34,498 nucleotides of DNA from Mesorhizobium norvegicum. GTDB lineage: Bacteria > Pseudomonadota > Alphaproteobacteria > Rhizobiales > Rhizobiaceae. Shown one piece after another: positions 7,549 to 15,771 of the stretch. The notes under the pieces were generated by a model. It was not told the DNA's origin, made no database searches, and saw nothing but the letters and a program-made list of their open reading frames with translations. Where the stretch lies: contig NZ_SMYZ01000052.1 in NCBI RefSeq assembly GCF_004919685.1, positions 1 to 34,498 of the forward strand, in the 5' to 3' direction. The stretch's first letter is position 1. Each line of letters opens with the position of its first letter. The position numbers were made by a program, and so were the translations under genes.

Positions 7549-8178
7549 ATGAAGAACCCCGTCGAAACCTATATGAACCTCGTTCCGATGGTGGTCGAAC
7601 AGACCAATCGCGGCGAGCGGGCCTACGACATTTTCTCGCGCCTCCTCAAGGAGCGCATCATTTTCATCACCGGTCCGGTCGAGGACGGCATGGCGACGCT
7701 GGTCTGCGCGCAGCTGCTGTTCCTGGAAGCCGAGAATCCGAAGAAGGAAATCAACCTCTACATCAATTCGCCGGGCGGCGTCGTCACCTCCGGCATGGCG
7801 ATCTACGACACCATGCAGTTCATCAAGCCGGCGGTGTCGACGCTTTGCATTGGCCAGGCGGCCTCGATGGGCTCGCTGCTCTTGACTGCCGGCCACAAGG
7901 ACATGCGCTTTGCCACACCGAACGCCCGCATCATGGTTCACCAGCCTTCCGGCGGCTTCCAGGGCCAGGCGTCCGACATCGAGCGCCATGCCCAAGACAT
8001 CATCAAGCTGAAGCGTCGCCTCAACGAGGTCTACGTCAAGCACACCGGCAAGAGCTACGAAGAGATCGAAAGAACGCTCGACCGCGACCATTTCATGACC
8101 GCCGACGAAGCCAGGGATTTCGGCCTCATCGACAAGGTCATTTCGTCGCGTGAGCCGCCTGAAGGCGCTGTGGCATAA
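7549..8178 (+). CDS. clpP: ATP-dependent Clp protease proteolytic subunit
   Basis: Serine peptidase subunit that forms the two-ring ClpP14 chamber and degrades substrates unfolded by ClpX or ClpA in the cytoplasm. The 209-residue product carries the full catalytic triad with the correct spacing: Ser106 in GQAASMGS, His131 in MVHQPSGG and Asp180 in LDRDHFM. The oxyanion-hole segment INSPGG and the head-domain helix region GQASDIERHAQ are intact. The ATG at 7549 is preceded by the purine-rich GAGATAAGAGATAACGA. It is followed after 297 bases by clpX and then lon, the usual order in this class. A heat-shock-type promoter lies upstream. Confidence 0.98.
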   Translation: MKNPVETYMNLVPMVVEQTNRGERAYDIFSRLLKERIIFITGPVEDGMATLVCAQLLFLEAENPKKEINLYINSPGGVVTSGMAIYDTMQFIKPAVSTLCIGQAASMGSLLLTAGHKDMRFATPNARIMVHQPSGGFQGQASDIERHAQDIIKLKRRLNEVYVKHTGKSYEEIERTLDRDHFMTADEARDFGLIDKVISSREPPEGAVA

Positions 8179-8475
8179 GGGCTTATTGGCAGTTGGACGG
8201 CGGCATCACGCGCTTTTGGCTCGTCTTGCGGCATTTCGGCCACAATTGGCTGTTCCCTCGGGGGACAGGATTGCCTACGTTAAGGCTATGTTGAGTTTCG
8301 GCGGCTTAGCTTTATGCGGGGTTGTCGCGAATCATTGCCACGTTTTCTGATTTGTGTTTCGTACGGAATGCGTTGCGGGAGCCGGGACACACTGGCGGCG
8401 GCGGATTCCCGCGATAGATAGAGTATGCGCCCTTTCAGCCAGACCATCGGCGGGCGGCCATGAAAGGACATGAAA
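8179..8475. other. Intergenic region between clpP and clpX
   Basis: About 297 bases with no convincing gene and no strong Rho-independent terminator. It must hold the clpX ribosome-binding site (AAAGGA at 8463-8468) and probably a clpX promoter, but no clear consensus pair stands out. Some read-through from clpP is likely. Confidence 0.55.
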
Positions 8476-9750
8476 ATGAGCAAGGTCGGCAACAACAGCG
8501 GCGATTCCAAGAACACGCTTTACTGCTCGTTTTGCGGCAAAAGCCAGCACGAGGTGCGCAAGCTGATCGCCGGTCCGACGGTCTTCATCTGCGACGAGTG
8601 CGTCGAGCTCTGCATGGACATCATCCGCGAGGAGAATAAGACCTCGATGGTGAAGTCGCGCGAGGGCGTGCCGACACCGCAGGAGATACTCAAGGTTCTC
8701 GACGACTACGTCATCGGCCAGCCCTACGCCAAGCGCGTGCTGTCGGTGGCGGTCCACAACCATTACAAGCGCCTCGCGCATGCCGGCAAGAACAACGATG
8801 TCGAACTGGCGAAGTCGAACATCCTGCTGATCGGCCCGACCGGTTGCGGCAAGACGCTGCTTGCGCAGACGCTGGCCCGCATCATCGACGTGCCCTTCAC
8901 CATGGCTGATGCCACGACGCTGACCGAAGCCGGCTATGTCGGCGAGGACGTCGAAAACATCATCCTCAAGCTGCTGCAGTCGGCCGACTACAATGTCGAG
9001 CGGGCCCAGCGCGGCATCGTCTACATCGATGAAATCGACAAGATTTCGCGCAAGTCGGACAATCCCTCGATCACCCGCGACGTGTCGGGCGAAGGCGTGC
9101 AGCAGGCGCTGCTGAAGATCATGGAAGGCACCGTCGCCTCCGTGCCGCCTCAGGGCGGCAGGAAGCATCCGCAGCAGGAATTCCTGCAGGTCGACACCGC
9201 CAACATCCTGTTCATCTGCGGCGGCGCCTTCGCCGGGTTGGACAAGATCATCTCGGATCGCGGCCGCAAGACCTCGATCGGCTTCGGCGCCATCGTCGCT
9301 TCGCCCGAGGATCGCCGCACTGGCGATGTCTTCCGCCTGGTCGAGCCGGAGGATCTGTTGAAGTTCGGTCTTATCCCCGAGTTTGTCGGCCGTCTGCCGG
9401 TTCTGGCGACGCTGGAAGACCTCGATGAGCCGGCGCTGATCCAGATCCTGACCGAGCCGAAGAACGCGCTGGTCAAGCAGTATCAGCGGCTGTTCGAGAT
9501 GGAGAATGTCGACCTGACCTTCCACGAGAACGCCCTGTCGGCCATCGCCAAGCGCGCCATCGAGCGCAAGACCGGCGCGCGCGGCCTGCGTTCGATCATG
9601 GAAGCGATCCTGCTCGACACGATGTTCGAGCTTCCCGCACTCGAAGGCGTGCGCGAAGTGGTGATTTCGGAGGAGGTGGTGACCGGCAGTGCCCGGCCGC
9701 TCTACATCTACTCCGAGCAAAAGGAAAAGAAGGGCAATGTCAGCGCCTGA
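8476..9750 (+). CDS. clpX: ATP-dependent Clp protease ATP-binding subunit ClpX
   Basis: AAA+ unfoldase that recognises tagged substrates and feeds them to ClpP. The N-terminal four-cysteine zinc domain is visible (CSFC, then CDEC). Walker A GPTGCGKT is at about residue 120, the pore loop GYVGEDVEN follows, Walker B is IVYIDEIDKI, and the RKHPQQEF loop and sensor-2 segment GARGLRSI are present. I placed the start at the second ATG (8476), giving 424 residues, because AAAGGA is then 7 bases upstream; the ATG at 8470 would leave only 1 base of spacing. A strong terminator follows the gene, separating it from lon. Family and function are certain. Confidence 0.98.
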   Translation: MSKVGNNSGDSKNTLYCSFCGKSQHEVRKLIAGPTVFICDECVELCMDIIREENKTSMVKSREGVPTPQEILKVLDDYVIGQPYAKRVLSVAVHNHYKRLAHAGKNNDVELAKSNILLIGPTGCGKTLLAQTLARIIDVPFTMADATTLTEAGYVGEDVENIILKLLQSADYNVERAQRGIVYIDEIDKISRKSDNPSITRDVSGEGVQQALLKIMEGTVASVPPQGGRKHPQQEFLQVDTANILFICGGAFAGLDKIISDRGRKTSIGFGAIVASPEDRRTGDVFRLVEPEDLLKFGLIPEFVGRLPVLATLEDLDEPALIQILTEPKNALVKQYQRLFEMENVDLTFHENALSAIAKRAIERKTGARGLRSIMEAILLDTMFELPALEGVREVVISEEVVTGSARPLYIYSEQKEKKGNVSA

Positions 9751-10056
9751 CATGAGCCCGCAGCGAAATCCTGAAACGGCGCCGCAAGGCGCCGTTTTGC
9801 TGTCGAGCAGGGTTTTGCGGGAGCGCCCGGTGTTGGCGTCGCAAATGTGTCACTTCAGGGCAGGTTGGAGGTGCGGATTTGGACTCGCCCCTTGATCTTT
9901 GTGGATCGTGCATCCAACTAATTGGAGAAGGCCGAGGTGCCCGATTTCTGTGCTGTAAAACTCCCGTCACAAACGGTGGTAGGCGGAACGATCCCCGGTC
10001 GTTAATATAAGATTCGCGGTTGGCTGATTGGCGGCCGCGACATGAAAGGTTGGACA
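9751..10056. other. Intergenic region between clpX and lon
   Basis: About 306 bases. It contains the clpX terminator (9774-9798) and must contain the lon promoter. A CTTGAT at 9891 has only a poor -10 (CCAACT) 17 bases on, so I do not call a heat-shock promoter with confidence. No gene is seen. Confidence 0.55.
9774..9798 (+). terminator. Rho-independent terminator of clpX
   Basis: Stem AAACGGCGCC / GGCGCCGTTT around a GCAA tetraloop, ending in TTTT. The hairpin lies 24 bases after the clpX stop codon. Confidence 0.88.
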
Positions 10057-12468
10057 ATGGCCAAAGTATCCAAGGCTCCCAGCGACGGCGTCTTCGCAGT
10101 CCTCCCACTGCGCGACATCGTGGTGTTCCCACACATGATCGTTCCGCTCTTCGTCGGGCGTGAGAAGTCGATCAAGGCGCTGGAAGAGGTGATGGGTCAG
10201 GAAAAGCAGATCCTGCTTGCCACCCAGATGAATGCCGCCGACGACGATCCCGAGCCCGATGCCATCTTTGACATCGGCACGCTCGCCAACGTGCTGCAAT
10301 TGCTGAAGCTGCCCGACGGCACCGTCAAGGTTCTGGTCGAGGGCGCCTCGCGCGCGAAAATCGTCGCGTTCACCGACCGTCCCGACTTCCACGAGGCCCG
10401 CGCCGCGGCGCTGGTCGAGCCGGAAGAGGAAGAGGTCGAGGTCGAGGCGCTGGCTCGTTCCGTCGTCACCGACTTCGAGAACTACGTCAAGCTGAACAAG
10501 AAGATCTCGCCCGAAGTGGTGGGTGCCGCCAGCCAGATCGACGACTATTCCAAGCTCGCCGACACGGTTGCCTCGCATCTCGCCATCAAGATCCCTGAAA
10601 AGCAGGAAATGCTGGCCACGCTCTCGGTCAAGGAGCGGCTGGAAAAGGCGATGGGCTTCATGGAAGCCGAAATCTCCGTCCTGCAGGTGGAGAAGCGTAT
10701 CCGTTCGCGCGTCAAGCGCCAGATGGAGAAGACACAGCGCGAATACTACCTCAACGAGCAGATGAAGGCGATCCAGAAGGAGCTCGGCGAGGGCGAGGAC
10801 GGCCGCGACGAAGCCGCCGAGATCGAGGCGCGCATCAAGAAGACCAAGCTCTCCAAGGAGGCCCGCGAAAAGGCGGAAGCCGAGTTGAAGAAGCTCAGGA
10901 CGATGTCGCCGATGTCGGCTGAATCGACCGTCGTGCGCAATTATCTCGATTGGATCCTGTCGATCCCGTGGGGCAAGAACTCCAAGGTCAAGCAGGACCT
11001 GGCTTTCGCGCAGAACGTGCTCGACACCGATCATTTCGGCCTCGACAAGGTCAAGGAGCGCATCGTCGAGTATCTCGCCGTGCAAAGCCGCCAGAAGAAG
11101 CTGAAGGGGCCGATCCTGTGCCTCGTCGGACCTCCGGGCGTCGGCAAGACCTCGCTCGGCAAGTCGATCGCCAAGGCGACCGGTCGCGAATTCATCCGTA
11201 TGGCGCTTGGCGGCGTGCGTGACGAGGCCGAGATCCGTGGCCACCGCCGCACCTATATCGGCTCGATGCCCGGCAAGGTCATCCAATCGATGAAGAAGGC
11301 TAAGAAGTCCAACCCGCTCTTCCTGCTCGACGAGATCGACAAGATGGGCCAGGACTTCCGTGGCGATCCGTCGTCGGCGTTGCTCGAGGTGCTCGATCCG
11401 GAACAGAACTCGACGTTCATGGACCACTACCTCGAGGTCGAATACGATCTGTCGAGCGTGATGTTCGTGACGACGGCGAACACGCTGAACATCCCGGCGC
11501 CCTTGATGGACCGCATGGAGATCATCCGTATCGCCGGCTACACCGAGGACGAGAAGATCGAGATCGCCAAGCGGCACCTGATGCCGAAGGTGATCCGTGA
11601 TCACGCGCTGCAGCCGAAGGAGTTTTCCGTCGGGGAGGACGCGATCCGCGCCATCGTTCAGACCTACACCCGTGAAGCGGGCGTCAGGAGCCTGGAGCGC
11701 GAGCTGATGAAGCTTGGGCGCAAGGCGGTGACCGAGATCCTGAAGACGAAGAAGAAGACGGTGAACATCACGGCGGCGAACCTCGCCGATTACCTCGGTG
11801 TTGAGCGCTTCCGCTTCGGTCAGGTCGAGGCTGACGATCAGGTCGGTGTCGTTACCGGGCTCGCCTGGACGGAAGTTGGCGGCGAGCTGCTGACGGTCGA
11901 AGGCGTCATGATGCCCGGCAAGGGCCGCATGACGGTGACCGGCAATCTGCGCGACGTGATGAAGGAATCGATTTCGGCGGCGGCCTCCTATGTCCGCTCG
12001 CGCGCCGTCGATTTCGGCATCGAGCCGCCGCTGTTCGACAAGCGCGACATCCACGTGCACGTGCCGGAAGGTGCTACGCCCAAGGATGGACCGTCGGCTG
12101 GCGTCGCGATGGCCACCGCAATCGTCTCCGTGCTGACCGGCATTCCGGTCAAGGCGGATGTGGCGATGACTGGCGAGATCACGCTGCGCGGCAGGGTGCT
12201 GCCGATCGGCGGCCTGAAGGAGAAGCTGCTTGCCGCATTGCGCGGCGGCATCAAGAAGGTGCTGATCCCGGAAGACAACGCCAAGGACCTGGCGGAGATT
12301 CCGGACAACGTGAAGAACGGCATGGAGATCATTCCGGTCGCACGGGTCGGTGAGGTGTTGCGCCATGCATTGGTGCGTATGCCGGAGCCGATCGAATGGG
12401 TCGAACCGGTCAATCCTCCGGCCGCGACCGACACCACGGACGATGCCGGAAAGACGCTGGCGCATTAG
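10057..12468 (+). CDS. lon: ATP-dependent Lon protease (La)
   Basis: Homo-oligomeric AAA+ serine protease that removes misfolded and regulatory proteins in the cytoplasm. The 803-residue product has the N-terminal LON substrate-binding domain (VLPLRDIVVFPHM), a central coiled region, Walker A GPPGVGKT at about residue 358, Walker B LFLLDEIDKMG, and a C-terminal peptidase domain with the Ser680-Lys723 dyad (KDGPSAG and GGLKEKL), the same spacing as Ser679-Lys722 of E. coli. I chose the ATG at 10057 (AAAGG 9 bases upstream) over the in-frame ATG at 10042, which would lack a ribosome-binding site. The stop codon TAG lies inside the outer arm of a repeat palindrome. A long antisense open frame on the other strand is a codon-bias artefact. 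Confidence 0.98.
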   Translation: MAKVSKAPSDGVFAVLPLRDIVVFPHMIVPLFVGREKSIKALEEVMGQEKQILLATQMNAADDDPEPDAIFDIGTLANVLQLLKLPDGTVKVLVEGASRAKIVAFTDRPDFHEARAAALVEPEEEEVEVEALARSVVTDFENYVKLNKKISPEVVGAASQIDDYSKLADTVASHLAIKIPEKQEMLATLSVKERLEKAMGFMEAEISVLQVEKRIRSRVKRQMEKTQREYYLNEQMKAIQKELGEGEDGRDEAAEIEARIKKTKLSKEAREKAEAELKKLRTMSPMSAESTVVRNYLDWILSIPWGKNSKVKQDLAFAQNVLDTDHFGLDKVKERIVEYLAVQSRQKKLKGPILCLVGPPGVGKTSLGKSIAKATGREFIRMALGGVRDEAEIRGHRRTYIGSMPGKVIQSMKKAKKSNPLFLLDEIDKMGQDFRGDPSSALLEVLDPEQNSTFMDHYLEVEYDLSSVMFVTTANTLNIPAPLMDRMEIIRIAGYTEDEKIEIAKRHLMPKVIRDHALQPKEFSVGEDAIRAIVQTYTREAGVRSLERELMKLGRKAVTEILKTKKKTVNITAANLADYLGVERFRFGQVEADDQVGVVTGLAWTEVGGELLTVEGVMMPGKGRMTVTGNLRDVMKESISAAASYVRSRAVDFGIEPPLFDKRDIHVHVPEGATPKDGPSAGVAMATAIVSVLTGIPVKADVAMTGEITLRGRVLPIGGLKEKLLAALRGGIKKVLIPEDNAKDLAEIPDNVKNGMEIIPVARVGEVLRHALVRMPEPIEWVEPVNPPAATDTTDDAGKTLAH

Positions 12469-12567
12469 AGCGCCGCGCGTCCACTTGGACGCGCAAAGGA
12501 CGCTCTAACACTTTGGACTTGCGCATGATCCTTTCCGAAAACCGACGACGGTTTTCGGGGCCATGCG
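12467..12567. repeat. Mosaic palindromic repeat after lon
   Basis: Two modules. Module one has outer arms AGAGCG (12467-12472) and CGCTCT (12501-12506) around an inner perfect hairpin GCGCGTCC/GGACGCGC (12475-12494). Module two is CCGAAAACCG-ACGA-CGGTTTTCGG (12535-12558), flanked by CGCATG (12522) and CATGCG (12562). The first arm includes the last two bases of the lon stop codon. I recognise this as a dispersed Mesorhizobium intergenic element; an inverted relative occurs at 29094-29176. Confidence 0.75.
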
Positions 12568-12602
12568 TTGGTTTTCGCCAAGGTTGCAGTGCACAAACAG
12601 AG

Positions 12603-12627
12603 AGCCGGGCCCAGCGCCCGGCTTTTT
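12603..12627 (+). terminator. First Rho-independent terminator downstream of lon
   Basis: Stem AGCCGGGC / GCCCGGCT with a 5-base loop, followed by a short T-run. It is the first of two terminators in tandem. Confidence 0.88.
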
Positions 12628-12633
12628 CATGTG

Positions 12634-12659
12634 AAAAACCCCGGAATTCCGGGCTTTTT
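12634..12659 (+). terminator. Second tandem terminator downstream of lon
   Basis: A perfect palindrome CCCGGAATTCCGGG (12640-12653) with A5 before it and T5 after it, so it can end transcription on either strand. It insulates hupB from lon read-through. Confidence 0.82.
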
Positions 12660-12682
12660 CCGTTTTTTTCCTGCCTTTTCGA

Positions 12683-12711
12683 CTTGGTTGCGGGAACGCT
12701 TCTTTCTAAAG
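12683..12711 (+). promoter_or_regulatory. Candidate vegetative promoter of hupB
   Basis: CTTGGT (12683-12688), 17-base spacer, CTAAAG (12706-12711), matching the rhizobial CTTGAC-N17-CTATAT pattern moderately. It lies between the tandem lon terminators and hupB, about 57 bases before the start codon, which supports independent transcription of hupB. Confidence 0.5.
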
Positions 12712-12767
12712 TCCGTTTCCTGCCGGATGAGTCGATAGTTCCGGTGTTCTCATGGAAGGGAATTTTT

Positions 12768-13040
12768 ATGAACAAGAACGAACTGGTGTCCGCTGTCGCC
12801 GACGCCGCGAGCATTTCGAAGGGTGACGCGCAGTCGGCGGTCGATGCGGTATTTTCCGTGATCACCGGCGAACTGAAGAAGGGCGGCGATATCCGGCTTG
12901 TCGGCTTTGGCAATTTCACCGTGTCAAAGCGTGCGGCGTCGACCGGCCGCAATCCTCAGACCGGTGCCGAAGTGAAGATCCCGGCGCGCACCGTGCCGAA
13001 GTTCTCGGCCGGCAAAGGCCTCAAGGACGCAGTCAACTAA
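12768..13040 (+). CDS. hupB: HU family DNA-binding protein
   Basis: Small nucleoid protein that bends and compacts DNA as a dimer. The 90-residue product spans the entire HU fold: N-terminal helical dimer region (MNKNELVSAVAD), the GFGNF turn, and the DNA-binding arm with the conserved R-N-P segment (TGRNPQTG) and the basic IPARTVPKFSAGK end. The ATG at 12768 has the strong ribosome-binding site GGAAGGG. Longer in-frame extension upstream runs through terminators and is not coding. It sits downstream of lon, the usual place in this class, but has its own promoter and terminators. Confidence 0.97.
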   Translation: MNKNELVSAVADAASISKGDAQSAVDAVFSVITGELKKGGDIRLVGFGNFTVSKRAASTGRNPQTGAEVKIPARTVPKFSAGKGLKDAVN

Positions 13041-13060
13041 GCGCCTTTTTCTTTTCTGAG

Positions 13061-13095
13061 ACCAGAAAAGCCGGGCTTGCCCGGCTTTTCATTTT
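13061..13095. terminator. Bidirectional terminator, copy 1
   Basis: Perfect 12-bp arms GAAAAGCCGGGC / GCCCGGCTTTTC separated by TT, with an A-rich left side and T-rich right side. It lies 20 bases after the hupB stop and is identical over 35 bases to the copy at 13119-13153. Confidence 0.88.
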
Positions 13096-13118
13096 CGTGG
13101 CCTACGCAGGCACACGCG

Positions 13119-13153
13119 ACCAGAAAAGCCGGGCTTGCCCGGCTTTTCATTTT
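13119..13153. terminator. Bidirectional terminator, copy 2 (tandem duplicate)
   Basis: Identical 35-base sequence to copy 1, offset by 58 bases. Being symmetric, it can also end the convergent aldo/keto reductase transcript, whose stop codon lies 32 bases to the right. Confidence 0.85.
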
Positions 13154-13185
13154 TGTGCCCCACGCCGGCGCGAATGGCGGCCGGC

Positions 13186-14208
13186 TTATGCGGTCGGCGC
13201 CTCGGCGCGCATAAGGCCTTGCTTCTTGAGATCGGCCCAAAGCGCCGCGGGCAGTTTCGCATCGAGCAGCGAGCGGTTGCCCTCGACTTCGCTCGGCCGC
13301 TGGCCACCGGGGATCACCGAGACGACCGAGGGGTGCTGCAGGGGGAATTGCAGGGCGGCCTCGATCAGCCGCACGCCATGGCGCTTGCAGACGCTCTCGA
13401 TGCCGGCGACCCGGTCAAGGATGTCCTTCGGCGCTTCGGAATAATTGTAGTAGGCGCCCGGCTTCGGTCCTGTTGCGAGGATGCCGGAGTTATAGGGCCC
13501 GCCGAGAACGATGCCGATGCCGCGTGCCTGGCAGAGCGGCAGGAAGGATGTCAGCGCCTCCTGTTCCAGCAGCGTATAGCGCCCGGCCAGCAGGAACAGG
13601 TCGAAGTCGCCGCGCTCGGCCAGCGTCTGCGCAACCTGCCATTCATTGATGCCGCCGCCGAACGCCTTGATCACGCCCTGGTCGCGGAGCGAGAGCAAGC
13701 CGTAATAGCCCGAGCGCATGAACTCCTCGACGCGCCGGTCGGACGCTTCCTTGCTGCCATGGGTGAAGATGTCGACATCATGCACGAAGAGGATGTCGAT
13801 GCGGTCGACGCCGAGGCGCTCCAGCGAGGCTTCAAACGAGCGCATGACGCCGTCATAGCTGTAGTCATACACCTCGCGGCGCGACGGCGTGTCGAAGAAC
13901 TTGCCGATGCCGGTGCGCTCTTCCGGCGCGCAGGCGCGCATGATGCGGCCGACCTTGCTCGACAGCACATAGTCATCACGCTTCTTGCCGCGCAGGAACG
14001 GGTTGAGCCGCGTTTCCGACAGGCCTAGCCCGTAGAGCGGCGCGGTGTCGTAGTAGCGGCAGCCGGTCGCCCAGGCGGCTTCCAGCGTGGCGTTGGCATC
14101 CTCGTCCGAGACGGCACGATAGAGGTTGCCGAGCGGCGCCGTGCCGAAGCCGAGCTCGGTGAAACTGATGCCGCCATTGCCGATGCGGTCGAAATGCCGT
14201 GTCTTCAT
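13186..14208 (-). CDS. Aldo/keto reductase (sugar or pyridoxal dehydrogenase-like)
   Basis: A 340-residue NAD(P)-linked TIM-barrel oxidoreductase. The catalytic tetrad is present: Asp and Tyr in YYDTAPLYG, Lys in LSSKVGR, and His in DILFVHD. The overall pattern (GFGTAPLGNLY start, HDVD.FTHG segment, AGRYTLLEQ) matches the AKR group containing D-threo-aldose 1-dehydrogenase / L-fucose dehydrogenase and bacterial pyridoxal 4-dehydrogenase. These enzymes oxidise aldoses to lactones. The ATG at 14208 has GGCAGGAT just upstream. It is convergent with hupB and divergent (105 bases) from the SIS/creatininase unit, with which it may share control. With a FucU-type mutarotase in the window, an L-fucose-like substrate is attractive but unproven. 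Confidence 0.87.
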   Translation of the reverse strand: MKTRHFDRIGNGGISFTELGFGTAPLGNLYRAVSDEDANATLEAAWATGCRYYDTAPLYGLGLSETRLNPFLRGKKRDDYVLSSKVGRIMRACAPEERTGIGKFFDTPSRREVYDYSYDGVMRSFEASLERLGVDRIDILFVHDVDIFTHGSKEASDRRVEEFMRSGYYGLLSLRDQGVIKAFGGGINEWQVAQTLAERGDFDLFLLAGRYTLLEQEALTSFLPLCQARGIGIVLGGPYNSGILATGPKPGAYYNYSEAPKDILDRVAGIESVCKRHGVRLIEAALQFPLQHPSVVSVIPGGQRPSEVEGNRSLLDAKLPAALWADLKKQGLMRAEAPTA

Positions 14209-14313
14209 ATCCTGCCGTTTGCCTCGCTTGATTTGTCTGACATGACACTATCATGCCTGTGATCAGGCAAAAGCGTAGCTGCGGGTTGGACACGCATTTT
14301 CGCGGTTGCTAGC

Positions 14314-14952
14314 ATGAGCAAAATCAAGCTGTTCGTGGCAGCAAGAGCGGCAAAATCCCAGGATGATTTCAATGCCAGGTTTGCGGTGAGCGACAAGAGC
14401 AAAGGCCTATTCGAGACCGCGCTAGCCGAACTCGGCAGCGTGCTGGCGCGCGTCGACGAGAGCCGGATCGACGCCGCCTGCAAGATGCTGGCCGGCGCCA
14501 GGCAGATCGTCGTCTACGGCTGCGGCCGCGAGGTCTTGCAGGTCAAGGGTTTTGCCATGCGGCTCTACCATTTGGGCCTGCCGGTTTCCGTGGTCGGCGA
14601 CATGAGCACGCCACCCTTGGGACCGGGCGATGTCTTCCTGGCCAGCTCCGGGCCGGGAGAAACCTCGACCGTGCTGACCCTCATGCAGGTCGCGCACGAT
14701 GCCGGTGCAACCAACCTGCTGCTGACCGCCCAGGCCGAAAGCAGTGCCGCACAGCGCGCCGATTTCACGCTGCTCATCCCCGCGCAGACCATGGCCAACG
14801 ATCAGGGGGCGCAAAAGACATCGGTGCTCCCGATGGGCTCGGTGTTCGAAGGCGCGCTGTTTCTGCTGTTCGAGGTGATGGTGCTGAAGCTCAAGGAATT
14901 GATCGGCGCGTCGCCCGAAGCGATGCGCGCCCGCCACACCAACATGGAATAG
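14314..14952 (+). CDS. SIS-domain protein similar to 6-phospho-3-hexuloisomerase
   Basis: A 212-residue sugar-isomerase-fold protein. After an unmatched N-terminal stretch of about 60 residues it follows the HxlB pattern closely: VVYGCGR, the FAMRLYHLGL helix, VGD..TPPLGPGD, the phosphate-binding SSGPGETS loop, and the C-terminal GSVFEG segment with the probable catalytic Glu. HxlB isomerises 3-hexulose 6-phosphate to fructose 6-phosphate. The partner synthase HxlA is not in the window, so the substrate may be another phospho-ketose. No strong ribosome-binding site precedes the ATG at 14314. The stop codon is followed after 3 bases by the creatininase-like gene, so the two are almost certainly one transcript. 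Confidence 0.85.
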   Translation: MSKIKLFVAARAAKSQDDFNARFAVSDKSKGLFETALAELGSVLARVDESRIDAACKMLAGARQIVVYGCGREVLQVKGFAMRLYHLGLPVSVVGDMSTPPLGPGDVFLASSGPGETSTVLTLMQVAHDAGATNLLLTAQAESSAAQRADFTLLIPAQTMANDQGAQKTSVLPMGSVFEGALFLLFEVMVLKLKELIGASPEAMRARHTNME

Positions 14953-14955
14953 ATC

Positions 14956-15699
14956 ATGCGCTACGAACTGATGCTGCCACACCAGATCCGCAAGGCGATC
15001 GCCGAGAACTGGCCGGTCGCCTTGCCGCTCGGGGTGCTCGAATACCATGGCGAGCACATGGCGGTCGGCATGGACACGCTGGCTGTCATCAAGACGCTGG
15101 AACTGTTCGAAAAGGAGAAGGACGTCGTCATCCTGCCGCCTTTCTACTACGGCGCTGCGAGCTATGCGGTGGCGCCGCCGGAGGGCAGCGGCTCGGTCCA
15201 GGTCGGCGGCAATGCGCTGGCGCCGTTCGGCGAGGAGCTGTTCTACAGCCTGCTGCGCGTCGGCTTTCGCAACATCCACGCCATCATCCACCACCAGACC
15301 GAGAATTTCGCCGCCGGCATGCCGACCGATCTCGCCTTCAAGACCGCCGGTCGCCAGGCGATCTTCCGCTTTCTCGAAAAGGAACGCGGCGAGGGCTGGT
15401 GGGGCTCTCAGGCGATGGCCGACTACTATTCGGGACACGCTGCGGGTGAAAATTTCTTCAACTGGGTGCAGGTGCACCCGCTGATGTCGGCTGACATGAA
15501 CGGCAAGTATCCGTTCGATCATGCCGGCATTGGCGAGACCTCGCTGATGCTGGCGCTATGCCCGGAGGCTGTCGATGCCAATCACTTTGCCGACAATACG
15601 GGCTGGTACACGGCGAGTGCGCCGGAAGCCTCGGCGGAACTGGGGCACAAGGGCGTCGCCATGATCCTCGATCATCTGCGCACGACGCTTAGGAGTTAG
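14956..15699 (+). CDS. Creatininase-family amidohydrolase with atypical metal site
   Basis: A 247-residue member of the creatininase fold, a family of metal-dependent hydrolases of cyclic amides and related bonds (creatininase, ArfB, MftE). Expected ligands Glu29, His31 and Asp40 are present in LEYHGEHMAVGMDT. In the second ligand segment creatininase has N-G-H-x-E-N, whereas this protein has H-H-Q-T-E-N at residues 112-117: Glu116 is retained but the His position is Gln, with two His just before it. It starts 4 bases after the SIS gene stop and was probably co-transcribed with it. Creatinine is an unlikely substrate given this context; an amide or aminal of a sugar phosphate is conceivable but is inference only. 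Confidence 0.82.
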   Translation: MRYELMLPHQIRKAIAENWPVALPLGVLEYHGEHMAVGMDTLAVIKTLELFEKEKDVVILPPFYYGAASYAVAPPEGSGSVQVGGNALAPFGEELFYSLLRVGFRNIHAIIHHQTENFAAGMPTDLAFKTAGRQAIFRFLEKERGEGWWGSQAMADYYSGHAAGENFFNWVQVHPLMSADMNGKYPFDHAGIGETSLMLALCPEAVDANHFADNTGWYTASAPEASAELGHKGVAMILDHLRTTLRS

Positions 15700-15771
15700 C
15701 TGGTGCCCTTTTCGAACCGGAACATCAGGAAGCACTTCCGTCTATATATTAGCAAGTTCGAATAAGATATA

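Noticed and set aside
8332..9753. Long open frame antisense to clpX
   Set aside because: Complement artefact of clpX; no independent coding evidence.
9891..9919. Possible heat-shock promoter of lon
   Set aside because: CTTGAT is good but the -10 at 17 bases (CCAACT) matches too poorly to claim.
9967..12465. Very long open frame antisense to lon
   Set aside because: It mirrors the lon codons in a high-GC gene, lacks any family motif and ribosome-binding site, and lon itself is unmistakable.
13061..13153. Start of a CRISPR-like array
   Set aside because: Only two units, each a self-complementary terminator next to gene ends, with a 23-base gap; no further repeats or cas genes.
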